A program made the translations under genes and the position numbers. Below, piece by piece: positions 26,676 through 34,359 of a stretch of DNA of 64,000 nt (positions are counted from its first letter, which is position 1; the number at the start of each line of letters is the position of its first letter). The stretch covers positions 930,001 through 994,000 of the forward strand of contig NZ_SDPW01000001.1 in the NCBI RefSeq assembly GCF_004135645.1, read 5' to 3'. This stretch comes from Senegalimassilia faecalis (GTDB lineage: Bacteria; Actinomycetota; Coriobacteriia; Coriobacteriales; Eggerthellaceae). The notes below the pieces were generated by a model. That model had not been told where the DNA came from, searched no databases, and worked only from the letters and a program-made list of their open reading frames with translations.

Positions 26676-28040
26676 GTGCAGCCTTCGAACCACCTCGACT
26701 TCACCGAGCGCGCCGCTCGTTCGACCAGCGCGAATCAAGATAGTCCCGAAAACCTGCCCGCCCGGAATCAGTCGGCCGACTTCGCCAACCCCGGCGCCAA
26801 GCCCAAATGTGCCAACGCATTCGTAAGCCTTTCCGCCAATGGCAAGCTGAAGTCGCGCAGCAACCGCAGCCTTGCCGGCCACGCCCACGCATGCAGCGCC
26901 AACCAGGCCGCTGTCCCGAAAACGCGCATCGTTTCGGCGTTTGCTGCATTGTTGCTTGCGCTCGCGCTGGCATTCTCGGGCTTCGGTTGCGCAGGCATCG
27001 CCGCACCCGACGGCGCAAGCACTGGCGGCAACGCGCCCGCCACCAGCCAGCCGCAGGACAACGGCGAGGTCGACAGCGCCACCGATTCCGCGCGTGCAAC
27101 TATCGCCGACATCCCGGCGTATTCGGGCGCCTTGTGCATCAACATCAACGGCGGCGTGCCCGGATTCACGACGCAAGACGAAGCCCGCGGCGCGTTTATG
27201 CAGTTCAGCGAGCTGGATTTCGAGGGCCGCTGCGGCGAGGCGTTCGCGCGCATCGACACCGACACCGTTTCCAACGACAAGCGCGGCGACATCTCGTCGG
27301 TTCACCCAAGCGGCTGGGTGCAGCGCAAGTACAGCTTCGTGGACGACGGCATGCTGTACAACCGCTGCCACCTGATTGCCCATCAGCTGTGCGGCGAAGA
27401 CGCCAACGAACGCAACCTCATCACCGGCACGCGCACGTTCAACGTGATAGGCATGCTGTATTACGAGGAGCTGGTGGGCGACTACGTGCGCGCAACCGGT
27501 AACCACGTGCTGTACCGCGTCACGCCGCTGTTCGCCGCAAACGACCTGGTGGCGCGCGGGGTGCAGATGGAGGCGAAGTCCATCGAGGACAACGGCGAGG
27601 CCGTGCAGTTCAACGTGTTCGTGTACAACGTGGAACCCGGCGTGGCCATCGATTACGTGACCGGCGAAAGCCAGGAGTCGGCCGACACGCCCGCCGTTGC
27701 CAGCAAAGGCGAGGACACCATCACCACCGCGGCCGCCGCGCGCGCCGCCCAAGCTGCGGGCGAAAGCGGGGCGAGCAGCTCCACCGGCAACGCGGGCGAA
27801 TCGAACGGCGCGAGCGCATCGGGTTCCAGCAGCGGCTCGACCAGCGCAAATGCCAGCGACACTGCCAGTTCGTCCGCCGAGCAGCACGACTACATCCTGA
27901 ACGCGAAGAACAAGAAGTTCCACCTGCCCACGTGCTCGGCAGTCAACGACATCGCCGCTGCAAACCGCCAAGACTTCACCGGCGCCCGCGACGAGCTCAT
28001 CGCGAAAGGCTACTCCCCCTGCGGCATCTGCAAACCATAG
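26676..28040 (+). CDS. Secreted DNA/RNA non-specific endonuclease (lipoprotein-like)
   Basis: 454 residues from GTG 26676, behind AAAGGA; an ATG 17 codons upstream has no ribosome site. After a basic N-terminal segment of about 80 residues comes a hydrophobic stretch (SAFAALLLALALAFSGFGC) whose final Cys could be a lipidation site, although a long N-region is unusual. The nuclease domain has YNRCHLIAHQLCGEDANERNL split motif (RCHLIAHQLCGEDANERN), the beta-beta-alpha-metal signature of NucA/Endonuclease_NS_2 enzymes, plus TGTRTFNVIGM. A Ser/Ala/Gly linker (about 345-400) ends in a small Cys domain (FHLPTCSAVNDI ... YSPCGICKP) like the zinc-binding unit seen in Ada and other extracellular nucleases. 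It may scavenge nucleic acids or harm competitors. Confidence 0.88.
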   Translation: MQPSNHLDFTERAARSTSANQDSPENLPARNQSADFANPGAKPKCANAFVSLSANGKLKSRSNRSLAGHAHACSANQAAVPKTRIVSAFAALLLALALAFSGFGCAGIAAPDGASTGGNAPATSQPQDNGEVDSATDSARATIADIPAYSGALCININGGVPGFTTQDEARGAFMQFSELDFEGRCGEAFARIDTDTVSNDKRGDISSVHPSGWVQRKYSFVDDGMLYNRCHLIAHQLCGEDANERNLITGTRTFNVIGMLYYEELVGDYVRATGNHVLYRVTPLFAANDLVARGVQMEAKSIEDNGEAVQFNVFVYNVEPGVAIDYVTGESQESADTPAVASKGEDTITTAAAARAAQAAGESGASSSTGNAGESNGASASGSSSGSTSANASDTASSSAEQHDYILNAKNKKFHLPTCSAVNDIAAANRQDFTGARDELIAKGYSPCGICKP

Positions 28041-28057
28041 AACAAACCGCGCCGTAC

Positions 28058-28117
28058 TGAGTATTTTTACTCATTGTACTGAGTAAAAATACTCAGTACA
28101 ATGAGTAAAAATACTCA
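28058..28117. promoter_or_regulatory. Perfect 60-bp palindrome with three phased boxes before the DUF4143 ATPase
   Basis: Two perfect 28-base arms meet at AAAA. Inside are three 16-bp boxes, TGAGTA-T4/A4-TACTCA, separated by TTGTAC and GTACAA, so box centres are 22 bp apart, about two helical turns. This fits an operator array for a dimeric DNA-binding protein; it lies 18 bases before the ATG of the ATPase gene. Confidence 0.75.
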
Positions 28118-28135
28118 ACACACCTAGGAGCGCCC

Positions 28136-29332
28136 ATGTTTGAACGCAATCAAGTCAGCACGCTTGTTTCCCGCCTTGCCGAAAGCAACAACCCCTTGTT
28201 GGAAGTAGTCGTGGGACCGCGCCAAACCGGCAAAAGCACCATTCTCGCCCAAGCGCTCGCAAAACTTAGCGTTCCTACTACGTTTATAAGCGCCGATGAC
28301 GCCATCGTCCCCTCAACAGATTGGCTGCAAACAGAATGGCAGCAGGCCAGAAACGCCACAGCCGGAGGCGCGCATCCGGCGGTACTTGCGATCGACGAAA
28401 TTCAAAAGGTTCCGCATTGGTCCGCCGCGGTCAAAGCTCTTTACGATGCCGACCGGCGCAATGCAGTACCGCTGCGAATCGTGCTCAGCGGCTCATCGTC
28501 GTTGCTTCTTCACAAAGGCTTGGAAGACTCGCTTATGGGACGCTTCGAGCTCATCCGTTCGCCGCATTGGAGCCTTGCCGAATGCGCGGAAGCTTTCGGT
28601 TTCACGCTTGACGACTTCCTCTATTTCGGAGGTTATCCGGGTGCAGCGCGTTTCACCGATGACGAAGCCCGCTGGAGCTCCTATGTTCGCGACGCCATCA
28701 TCGAGCCAACCATATCGCAAGACGTGCTGTCGCTCGGAGACATCAGAAAGCCAGCTTTGATGAAATCCCTGTTCAAACTGGGTGCCATCTACTCTTCCCA
28801 GGAACTTTCGTACACGAAAATGCTTGGGCAGCTGCAAGATGCGGGCAACACGGTGACAATTGCGCACTATCTTGACCTTTTGGGAAAGGCGGGAATGCTG
28901 TGCGGCCTGCAAAAATACGACGACAAAGAGCTATCACGCAGAAAAAGCTCTCCGCGTTTGATGGTGTACGACACTTCGCTTATGACCGCCACGTCCGACA
29001 AAAGCAAAACTGCATTCGAAACGCAACGTGACTTGCGAGGACACCTGGTGGAATCGGCAGTCGGGGCCCGTCTACTTGCGCGCGCGCCGGAAGAGGGCTT
29101 CACCGTTTCATGGTGGCGCGAAGGCAACAACGAGGTTGATTTCGTGTTGGCGAAAGGAACGGCGCTAGCGGCAATTGAAGTGAAAAGCGGGCACGAAACC
29201 GCCCAAAGCGGCATGGCCGAGTTCCTGAAGAAGCATCCAGAAGCAAAGCGAATCATCGTCGGCGGCGGCTCAGCAGGCGCCTGCAGCATCGAAAGCTTCC
29301 TTCGCGATGAAGTGCCGCTGTTTTACGAATAG
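28136..29332 (+). CDS. AAA_14/DUF4143 family ATPase
   Basis: 398 residues; ATG behind TAGGAG. The Walker A is VVGPRQTGKST (26-36), Walker B VLAIDEIQKV, sensor VLSGSSSLLL, followed by the DUF4143 C-terminal domain with a nuclease-like EVDFVLAKG ... AIEVKSG segment. Proteins of this family are multiplied in gut anaerobes; their role is not established and the C-terminal fold resembles PD-(D/E)XK enzymes. The gene stands alone, with more AT than neighbours, and is bracketed by related palindromes (28058-28117 and 29358-29399), which suggests a self-contained, possibly horizontally moving cassette. No transposase is nearby. Confidence 0.9.
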   Translation: MFERNQVSTLVSRLAESNNPLLEVVVGPRQTGKSTILAQALAKLSVPTTFISADDAIVPSTDWLQTEWQQARNATAGGAHPAVLAIDEIQKVPHWSAAVKALYDADRRNAVPLRIVLSGSSSLLLHKGLEDSLMGRFELIRSPHWSLAECAEAFGFTLDDFLYFGGYPGAARFTDDEARWSSYVRDAIIEPTISQDVLSLGDIRKPALMKSLFKLGAIYSSQELSYTKMLGQLQDAGNTVTIAHYLDLLGKAGMLCGLQKYDDKELSRRKSSPRLMVYDTSLMTATSDKSKTAFETQRDLRGHLVESAVGARLLARAPEEGFTVSWWREGNNEVDFVLAKGTALAAIEVKSGHETAQSGMAEFLKKHPEAKRIIVGGGSAGACSIESFLRDEVPLFYE

Positions 29333-29357
29333 ACCCATTCACCTGGCAAAATCTCAA

Positions 29358-29399
29358 TTACTCACTATACTGAGTATTTTTACTCAGTATAGTGAGTAA
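29358..29399. promoter_or_regulatory. Perfect 42-bp palindrome after the DUF4143 ATPase
   Basis: Arms of 19 bases meet at TTTT and contain the same central box TGAGTA-TTTT-TACTCA as the upstream array, with further half-sites TTACTCA and TGAGTAA placed outside at the 22-bp phase. It may be an operator or a hairpin end of the cassette. Confidence 0.7.
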
Positions 29400-29608
29400 A
29401 ATTGTTTTCAGGCTCATGCACAACGCGGCCCCGCTTCCCGTCAGCAGGCTTTTCGCCAACCGCGCGCGCATCCTCCTGCATCGCAAACCACTTCCCGTCA
29501 ATCGATTTCGCTCACGGCAGCCAACCATAGCCTCGCCGATGCCGTAAACAGCCGCAACCACCCAAAAGTCGCAAAATCGTTGACTTTTGCCCCTGCCAGG
29601 GTGCAAAA

Positions 29609-29646
29609 GTGGCAGAACCATACCGTTTTCGGTATAGTTCTGCCAC
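29609..29646. repeat. 38-bp palindrome with TTTT centre
   Basis: Arms GTGGCAGAACCATACCG and CGGTATAGTTCTGCCAC (one mismatch) are joined by TTTT, the same layout as the boxes around the ATPase but with a different sequence. Confidence 0.65.
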
Positions 29647-29755
29647 CCCGGAAGCAAGACAAGCCGTTTGCTCGGTCACGTTATCGTGCTTTTCCTTACG
29701 CGGGCGCCGCTATCGAATGGGCGAATCGGCTCATTGCCGAAATCGATTCGCATCG

Positions 29756-30454
29756 CTAGAACAGCGACGTTTGCTCAAACGGGGAATCGTGTTGCGGCGC
29801 GGCCGGTTGCACAGGGCGCGAGATCAACGCCACGTCGCTGCGATTCGCCAACCTATGCCAGCCGTTCGCGAAATCGGACCACGGCGCACGCAGCCACCAC
29901 ACAGCCTCTTGCGGGCTCAACACCAACGGCATGCGGTCATGAACAGGTGAAACGACCGCGTTCGGGCTGGTGGTCACCACGGAAAAGCAAGTTTCGTCCC
30001 GCACGCCCGCAAGCAGCAGCGGTACCTCGTTTTCGGCGCCGAAACGATACCGACGCTTGATGTTCCGGCCCGTTTTCGGACTGCGAACCGTCTCCGTCGC
30101 ATGCGTTTCGAAGAAGCCGCGCGCGGGCACCACGCAGCGCCCGCGCGATATCGGCCCCGCCCACATGCCAGGGTTCGGCCCCATCGCTTTCTCCAAGCGC
30201 GTGTTATACACCGGGCGTTGCGACCACTCAGCAGCAAATCCCCAGGTCAAACACAAAGTGGAAAGCACACCGCGCGAATCGGCAACAACCACGTCAACCG
30301 CAGACCCCGGAGCAGCATCCGTTGGCACCGCGCCAGCAGCCCCAACCAAGCGAGCAGGCCAATCGGGCATCACGTTAACAGGCGAGACCGCCTCAAGCAC
30401 GCGAACAACGTCCGCAACCTCGTCCCAACCCAAAACTTCAAAGCGCCCACACAC
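29756..30454 (-). CDS. SRAP-domain protein (YedK/HMCES family)
   Basis: 232 residues from GTG 30454 behind GAGGG. The mature N-terminus would be Cys-Gly-Arg-Phe, the invariant start of SRAP proteins whose cysteine 2 forms a thiazolidine link to abasic sites in single-stranded DNA. YNTRLEK, RGFFE and HDRMPLVL carry the other active-site residues. It starts 14 bases after the methyltransferase stop, on the same strand, so it belongs to the restriction-modification transcript. It could protect abasic sites arising from repair of deaminated 5-methylcytosine or from restriction damage; that link is inference. Confidence 0.92.
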   Translation of the reverse strand: MCGRFEVLGWDEVADVVRVLEAVSPVNVMPDWPARLVGAAGAVPTDAAPGSAVDVVVADSRGVLSTLCLTWGFAAEWSQRPVYNTRLEKAMGPNPGMWAGPISRGRCVVPARGFFETHATETVRSPKTGRNIKRRYRFGAENEVPLLLAGVRDETCFSVVTTSPNAVVSPVHDRMPLVLSPQEAVWWLRAPWSDFANGWHRLANRSDVALISRPVQPAAPQHDSPFEQTSLF

Positions 30455-30468
30455 CGCAAACCCTCGCT

Positions 30469-31728
30469 TTAATCAGCGTTTGCTTCGCGCGCAATCTCAA
30501 CGCCGATGCGGTGAGGCACGTCAACGACCAGGGCATTTCCCATGCAGAAGGCACGGCGACCATCGCTCATGCCCGTATTGGTCCAACCCTTCGGGAAGCC
30601 TTGCAGCTGGTCGAGTTCGTCGGGAACCAAACGACGATACTTGCCATCAATCTCAACGACATGCTTGAAACGAGAAGCGCCAATGCCGCCTTCACCCGTC
30701 AGAATCGTGCGAGACGGCTTCTCAAGTGAATCCGGGAAAGCCATCGATCCTTCCGAGTAGAAATACTTGAAGCCCGTCTTCTTATTGACGCGCTCTTCAC
30801 GCTTGCCGCCCTTGAGGTACTTCCACGATTCAAGTTTCTCATCAGGAATGTAAAACTCAGCAGGCACTTCCCCCTCGGGAACCAGCACATTGCCAAGCGC
30901 ACCAAGTTTGCCCTCGTACTTTTCAGCCGCGTCAAACGTCAAGACTTTGAAGTCCTGCATAACGCCAACCGAGCAAAAAGGCGATTTCTTGCCTGCAAGG
31001 TCAAAGTGCTGAGTGATGTCGTAGGGGTCGTGCTGAATCTCAAACTCCGAAATCGAATCCGGCTCCGCGACGGGGAACGCACGCGCCATCACGCCCTCGC
31101 GAGCACGCGCAGCCAAATCCCAATTGCTGCTCGTGAGTTCAGCAAAAACGTACACACGCTTGCGGCGCTGGTCAAAACCGTACTCGCCGCTGTTCACCAC
31201 ATGCCATTCAACCGAATATCCCAGGTCAGCCATGCAAGAAAGGATAATTGCGAAATCGCGGCCACGCTGCGTTGCAGGGCTTTTCAGCAGACGGTCCACA
31301 TTCTCAAGTAAAACGTACTTCGGTTCCTTCAGATGCAAAAACCGATAGATATCCCACCAAAGCACGCCCTTCTTGCCCTCGATGCCTCGAGCGGCAGACA
31401 GCGGTTTCGCAACGCTATAGTCCTGGCAGGGGAAGCCGCCGACCACCATGTCGACATCTGGAATGTCAATCTCGCCAGCCTCGTAGTCGTCCAGCACCTT
31501 ATTGATGTCTTCGTTTACGCAACTGCCTTCGCCAAAATGCTGCTCGTAGCAGCGCCAGGCGAACTGCTTGCCATCCGTTCCCGGCGGCTCCCATTGGTTC
31601 GCCCAAATCGTCTCAAAAGGACCGGCAGCGGGCATATCGAGCTCAGGATGATCGGCATTTCGGTAGCCCTCAAGGCCCAGGCGAAACCCGCCAACGCCAG
31701 CAAACAGCTCGGCCACCTTAATCGTCAT
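30469..31728 (-). CDS. DNA (cytosine-5) methyltransferase, probably GATC-specific
   Basis: 419 residues from ATG 31728, preceded by AAAGGATG; an ATG three codons upstream touches the AAGG and is less likely. The conserved C5-methyltransferase motifs are in order: I (AELFAGVGGFRLGLE), IV with catalytic Cys 101 (GGFPCQDYS), VI (LLENVDRLL), VIII (QRRKRVYVFA), IX/X (FPKGWTN, FCMGNALVV). Its partner at 31880 is a Sau3AI-like endonuclease, so the recognition sequence is probably GATC, methylated on C. Order is endonuclease, methyltransferase, SRAP, all minus strand. Confidence 0.93.
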   Translation of the reverse strand: MTIKVAELFAGVGGFRLGLEGYRNADHPELDMPAAGPFETIWANQWEPPGTDGKQFAWRCYEQHFGEGSCVNEDINKVLDDYEAGEIDIPDVDMVVGGFPCQDYSVAKPLSAARGIEGKKGVLWWDIYRFLHLKEPKYVLLENVDRLLKSPATQRGRDFAIILSCMADLGYSVEWHVVNSGEYGFDQRRKRVYVFAELTSSNWDLAARAREGVMARAFPVAEPDSISEFEIQHDPYDITQHFDLAGKKSPFCSVGVMQDFKVLTFDAAEKYEGKLGALGNVLVPEGEVPAEFYIPDEKLESWKYLKGGKREERVNKKTGFKYFYSEGSMAFPDSLEKPSRTILTGEGGIGASRFKHVVEIDGKYRRLVPDELDQLQGFPKGWTNTGMSDGRRAFCMGNALVVDVPHRIGVEIAREANAD

Positions 31729-31879
31729 ATTTCCCATCCTTTGCCTGATAAAAAGAAGCCGGCCGCTAGGCCTGCGCAAAAATCGAACCTATCCAGGATC
31801 GATAATCTTGCCCCAAAAGTCAACTCTCTGCATCTGGTTCTTTTATCAAAATCCGCAACTGGTCCCCAACGAATCGCAC

Positions 31880-33373
31880 TCACGAATCCGCCGCGTCAGA
31901 TTCATCCGTCTTTACCACTTTATAGATGTAGCTGTTATTCAGCCAGAAGCTCTGCTTCGTCATCATCCGGCCATCAGGAAGCGGATAAGCGTCTCTTTCG
32001 ACATCGCCCAATTCCGTTCCGTCAGCAAACCGATACGCAGATTTAGTTGCATGCGGGCGCACATGAGCAACGGCATTGTCTTCCGCCCCCGGCAAATTGT
32101 TCTTAACCCTAATGCTTCCGTCTCTCTGCCTTGTTACATCAAGATAGACACCTTCTTCAACAACCTTTTTCGTTGCCTGCCAACAATCATGAACAGGGCC
32201 GTCCAGATCCATCGTTGGCATAGACCAGAACAACGCGTCTTCCAAACGCGCGCAGCCATCTTCTTTCCTGAACACCACAAAGAAGAATCTTGTCTGCTCC
32301 AGATATTCAAATAGCGACGAGCCTTCCCAGTCTTCCTCTACCAAGTCAAGGAATTTGAACGTATCTAGCGATAAGTTTTCCTTTATCCCGCCCCTTGTTT
32401 CAAGGCGAACGGTTCGCACCGAGATATTTGCCTTCTCGAACTCCTGAGCCTTCTCACCTCTAACGCCGAGCATGGCGTACGACAAACTTGACCATTGCCG
32501 TTTATTGCCCTTGTATTCCAATCCAAACTCTTCGCAAAGTTCGCGATCGGTCTTTCCAAAATGGGGCTTGATCAGGGACAACACGTAATCTTCGAACGTC
32601 TGAGTTGCAGGAGCATCGCCCTTGACAATGCAATCAAGATCTTCGCTCTCATTCATTAGGTAGTGGTGCAGCACGTAATCCATGTATTGGCGCTTGAGAC
32701 AAAACGCGCGCTTCTTCGCCTTTGGACCACCTGGCGCATAATATTGGTCAACCCAGCTTTTGGCCGCTGTCGGCCCTTTCGTGCAAGCACCCAAATAGAC
32801 AGTCAAGCTTTCACTGAGCCGGTCCGCTTTTCCTTCTTGGACCAGCGATGCAATCTTGCGATAGTCATCGCGAATGATTTTCAAGTCATTCTCTGGGATT
32901 TCGAACAATTTCGCATAGCGAATTTGCTGCCGATAAGGATCAATCGCCTTGTCGCGATGGTAATACACCAGCATCATCTGCTTACACTTTCGTGCAACAA
33001 CAGCGTCATCGAATTCCGATTGTATAGGCTCATCGTAGGGAATCATCGAGACAACAAGCCGCTCACCAGCGGAATAATCGCCGTTTTTCTTCTTATCGAA
33101 GCACGAGACTTTCAGTTCAACGCCGGCCTCGGGAAAGTCCGCATCGTGGTCGCTATTTGCTTTATAACCGAAAAAGCGCTCTTCAACGAGCGTGCCCATT
33201 CCACCTTTGTATTGGCGGTTATCGTAATCGCGCGTTGCTCCATCCGGCGGATAAATTCCCATATCCAGGATGTCTTGGAATGTCTTCCCTTCGAGAACCG
33301 AAGCGCGCGAGGCAATGGCCTCAGGAGTTGAATAATCACCGCAAACTGACGTGCTAGGATTCGAAATCCCCAT
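31880..33373 (-). CDS. Sau3AI/MutH-family type II restriction endonuclease
   Basis: 497 residues from ATG 33373, 6 bases after GGAG; close to the length of Sau3AI. The catalytic N-domain has KGGMGTLVEERFFGY and the D-x6-E-x-K triad D79, E86, K88, exactly spaced as in MutH (D70, E77, K79). The C-terminal half repeats the fold without the triad, as in Sau3AI where it is the allosteric DNA-binding half. It cuts unmethylated GATC by family knowledge. The gene precedes the methyltransferase by 151 bases without a recognisable controller gene, so regulation must use promoter position or the DNA itself. Confidence 0.92.
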   Translation of the reverse strand: MGISNPSTSVCGDYSTPEAIASRASVLEGKTFQDILDMGIYPPDGATRDYDNRQYKGGMGTLVEERFFGYKANSDHDADFPEAGVELKVSCFDKKKNGDYSAGERLVVSMIPYDEPIQSEFDDAVVARKCKQMMLVYYHRDKAIDPYRQQIRYAKLFEIPENDLKIIRDDYRKIASLVQEGKADRLSESLTVYLGACTKGPTAAKSWVDQYYAPGGPKAKKRAFCLKRQYMDYVLHHYLMNESEDLDCIVKGDAPATQTFEDYVLSLIKPHFGKTDRELCEEFGLEYKGNKRQWSSLSYAMLGVRGEKAQEFEKANISVRTVRLETRGGIKENLSLDTFKFLDLVEEDWEGSSLFEYLEQTRFFFVVFRKEDGCARLEDALFWSMPTMDLDGPVHDCWQATKKVVEEGVYLDVTRQRDGSIRVKNNLPGAEDNAVAHVRPHATKSAYRFADGTELGDVERDAYPLPDGRMMTKQSFWLNNSYIYKVVKTDESDAADS

Positions 33374-33674
33374 CTCTATCTCCGCTCGCTTAAACTCGCA
33401 ACCACACATGCCGCACCCATCGTATCAAACAAGCACGAACGCTTCCGCAAGCACAAACAAGGCCGAGTTCTCTCCGGAACCTTTTCGCAAGCGAACGGCG
33501 AGCGAATCCCAAATGCGGCCGCGCGTCGAAATGTTCCTGCTCCGCAGCCAAGCGAACTAACGTTGTCTGGCCCGGGCTGGTCCCAGTAACCGCGCCAATC
33601 GGGGATGAGATGTGCAGCAATCACTTAGCTCCGGGCGCATGGATTGCGGCAAACGTTTGATTCCGATGCGCACG

Positions 33675-33841
33675 GATTCCGTTTTCGCGGGATGTGGGAA
33701 CGTTTTCATTCCCACATCCCGCGAAAACAGCACCAGACGGCCCTCCGCGGTTCCCATTTCTCCGGTTTCTGCACCCCGCACGACAGCCCGCGCCTCATCC
33801 AAAGACAAAAGCGTTCCCACTTCTCCCGAAAACGGAATTCC
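33675..33841. repeat. Inverted-repeat cluster with three related arms
   Basis: A perfect hairpin GTTTTCGCGGGATGTGGGAA (33681-33700) with its complement at 33709-33728 is followed by a further inverted copy at 33812-33841 (CGTTCCCAC ... CCCGAAAAC). One direct arm and two inverted arms give alternative hairpins of 48 and about 167 bp. Confidence 0.7.
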
Positions 33842-34050
33842 TCCCGCCCCGTTCATCCCACTTCGCCAAATTACGGAACCCACGCTTGGCGCGGCAGACA
33901 GTAAGCCAAGCATGATGTCACGACAGCGTTTGCGAGGCACAGGCTTTAGCCTGCTCGAGAAAACGCAACATTGCCCATCGTGCTTCTCAACCATTTCCGA
34001 CCAATCGTTTCCAGCCCCCGTTTGCTGCCCCATTTTCCCTATCTATCAAA

Positions 34051-34094
34051 TTTGCTAGACGTATCTATCGTTTTTGATAGCTGTATCTAGCAAA
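34051..34094. repeat. AT-rich imperfect hairpin
   Basis: TTTGCTAGA and TCTAGCAAA form the outer stem, CTATC and GATAG the inner stem around GTTTTT. Confidence 0.6.
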
Positions 34095-34150
34095 AATTGG
34101 AAGGTTCTTTATTCGTGTACAGACGTTAGCCCCAACGCTTCCTTACACCT

Positions 34151-34234
34151 CTTTATATGTTTTAGAAAAACGTATAAAGAAGCAAGGCGTTCCTTGGTTG
34201 CAACTTATACGTTTTGGCGAAACGTATAAGTTGC
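34151..34234. promoter_or_regulatory. Two copies of a TTATACGTTTT-type palindrome
   Basis: Copy 1 (34151-34179) reads CTTTATATGTTTT-AG-AAAAACGTATAAAG with one mismatch. Copy 2 (34200-34234) has perfect 15-base arms GCAACTTATACGTTT around TGGCG. Both share TTATACGTTT..AAACGTATAA, spaced about 52 bp centre to centre, as expected of two sites for one dimeric protein. No gene starts next to them now. Confidence 0.6.
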
Positions 34235-34359
34235 AGCACGCCCATCAAGGCGGCCGGCGGCCTTAGTCGCCGCTTTTCGCGCGAAAAAAGGGAGGCCCGC
34301 TTTCGCGAACCTCCCTATTCTGATAGCTATCGGGCAGGCAACAACCTGTGCGGTTGCGG

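Larger units (their letters stand above)
29333..29755. other. Intergenic region (423 bp) with palindromes
   Basis: No gene is recognisable between the ATPase and the SRAP gene, which converge here. The palindromes at 29358-29399 and 29609-29646 are listed separately. An ACTTTTGC/GCAAAAGT hairpin lies at about 29582-29610. Confidence 0.6.
33374..34359. other. Gene-free palindrome-rich region (986 bp)
   Basis: Two overlapping reading frames of about 150 codons lack ribosome sites and family features and are probably not genes. The region carries an inverted-repeat cluster at 33675-33841 and three AT-rich palindromes at 34051-34094, 34151-34179 and 34200-34234. It separates the restriction-modification operon from groEL. 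Confidence 0.6.

Noticed and set aside
30236-30256. AATCCCCAGGTCAAACAC in the SRAP gene, similar to the palindromic-element core
   Set aside because: It encodes the conserved LTWGF part of the SRAP protein and has no flanking arms, so it is probably coincidence.
33557-34058. Two overlapping frames of about 150 codons on opposite strands
   Set aside because: No ribosome sites or family features; they run through the inverted-repeat cluster.
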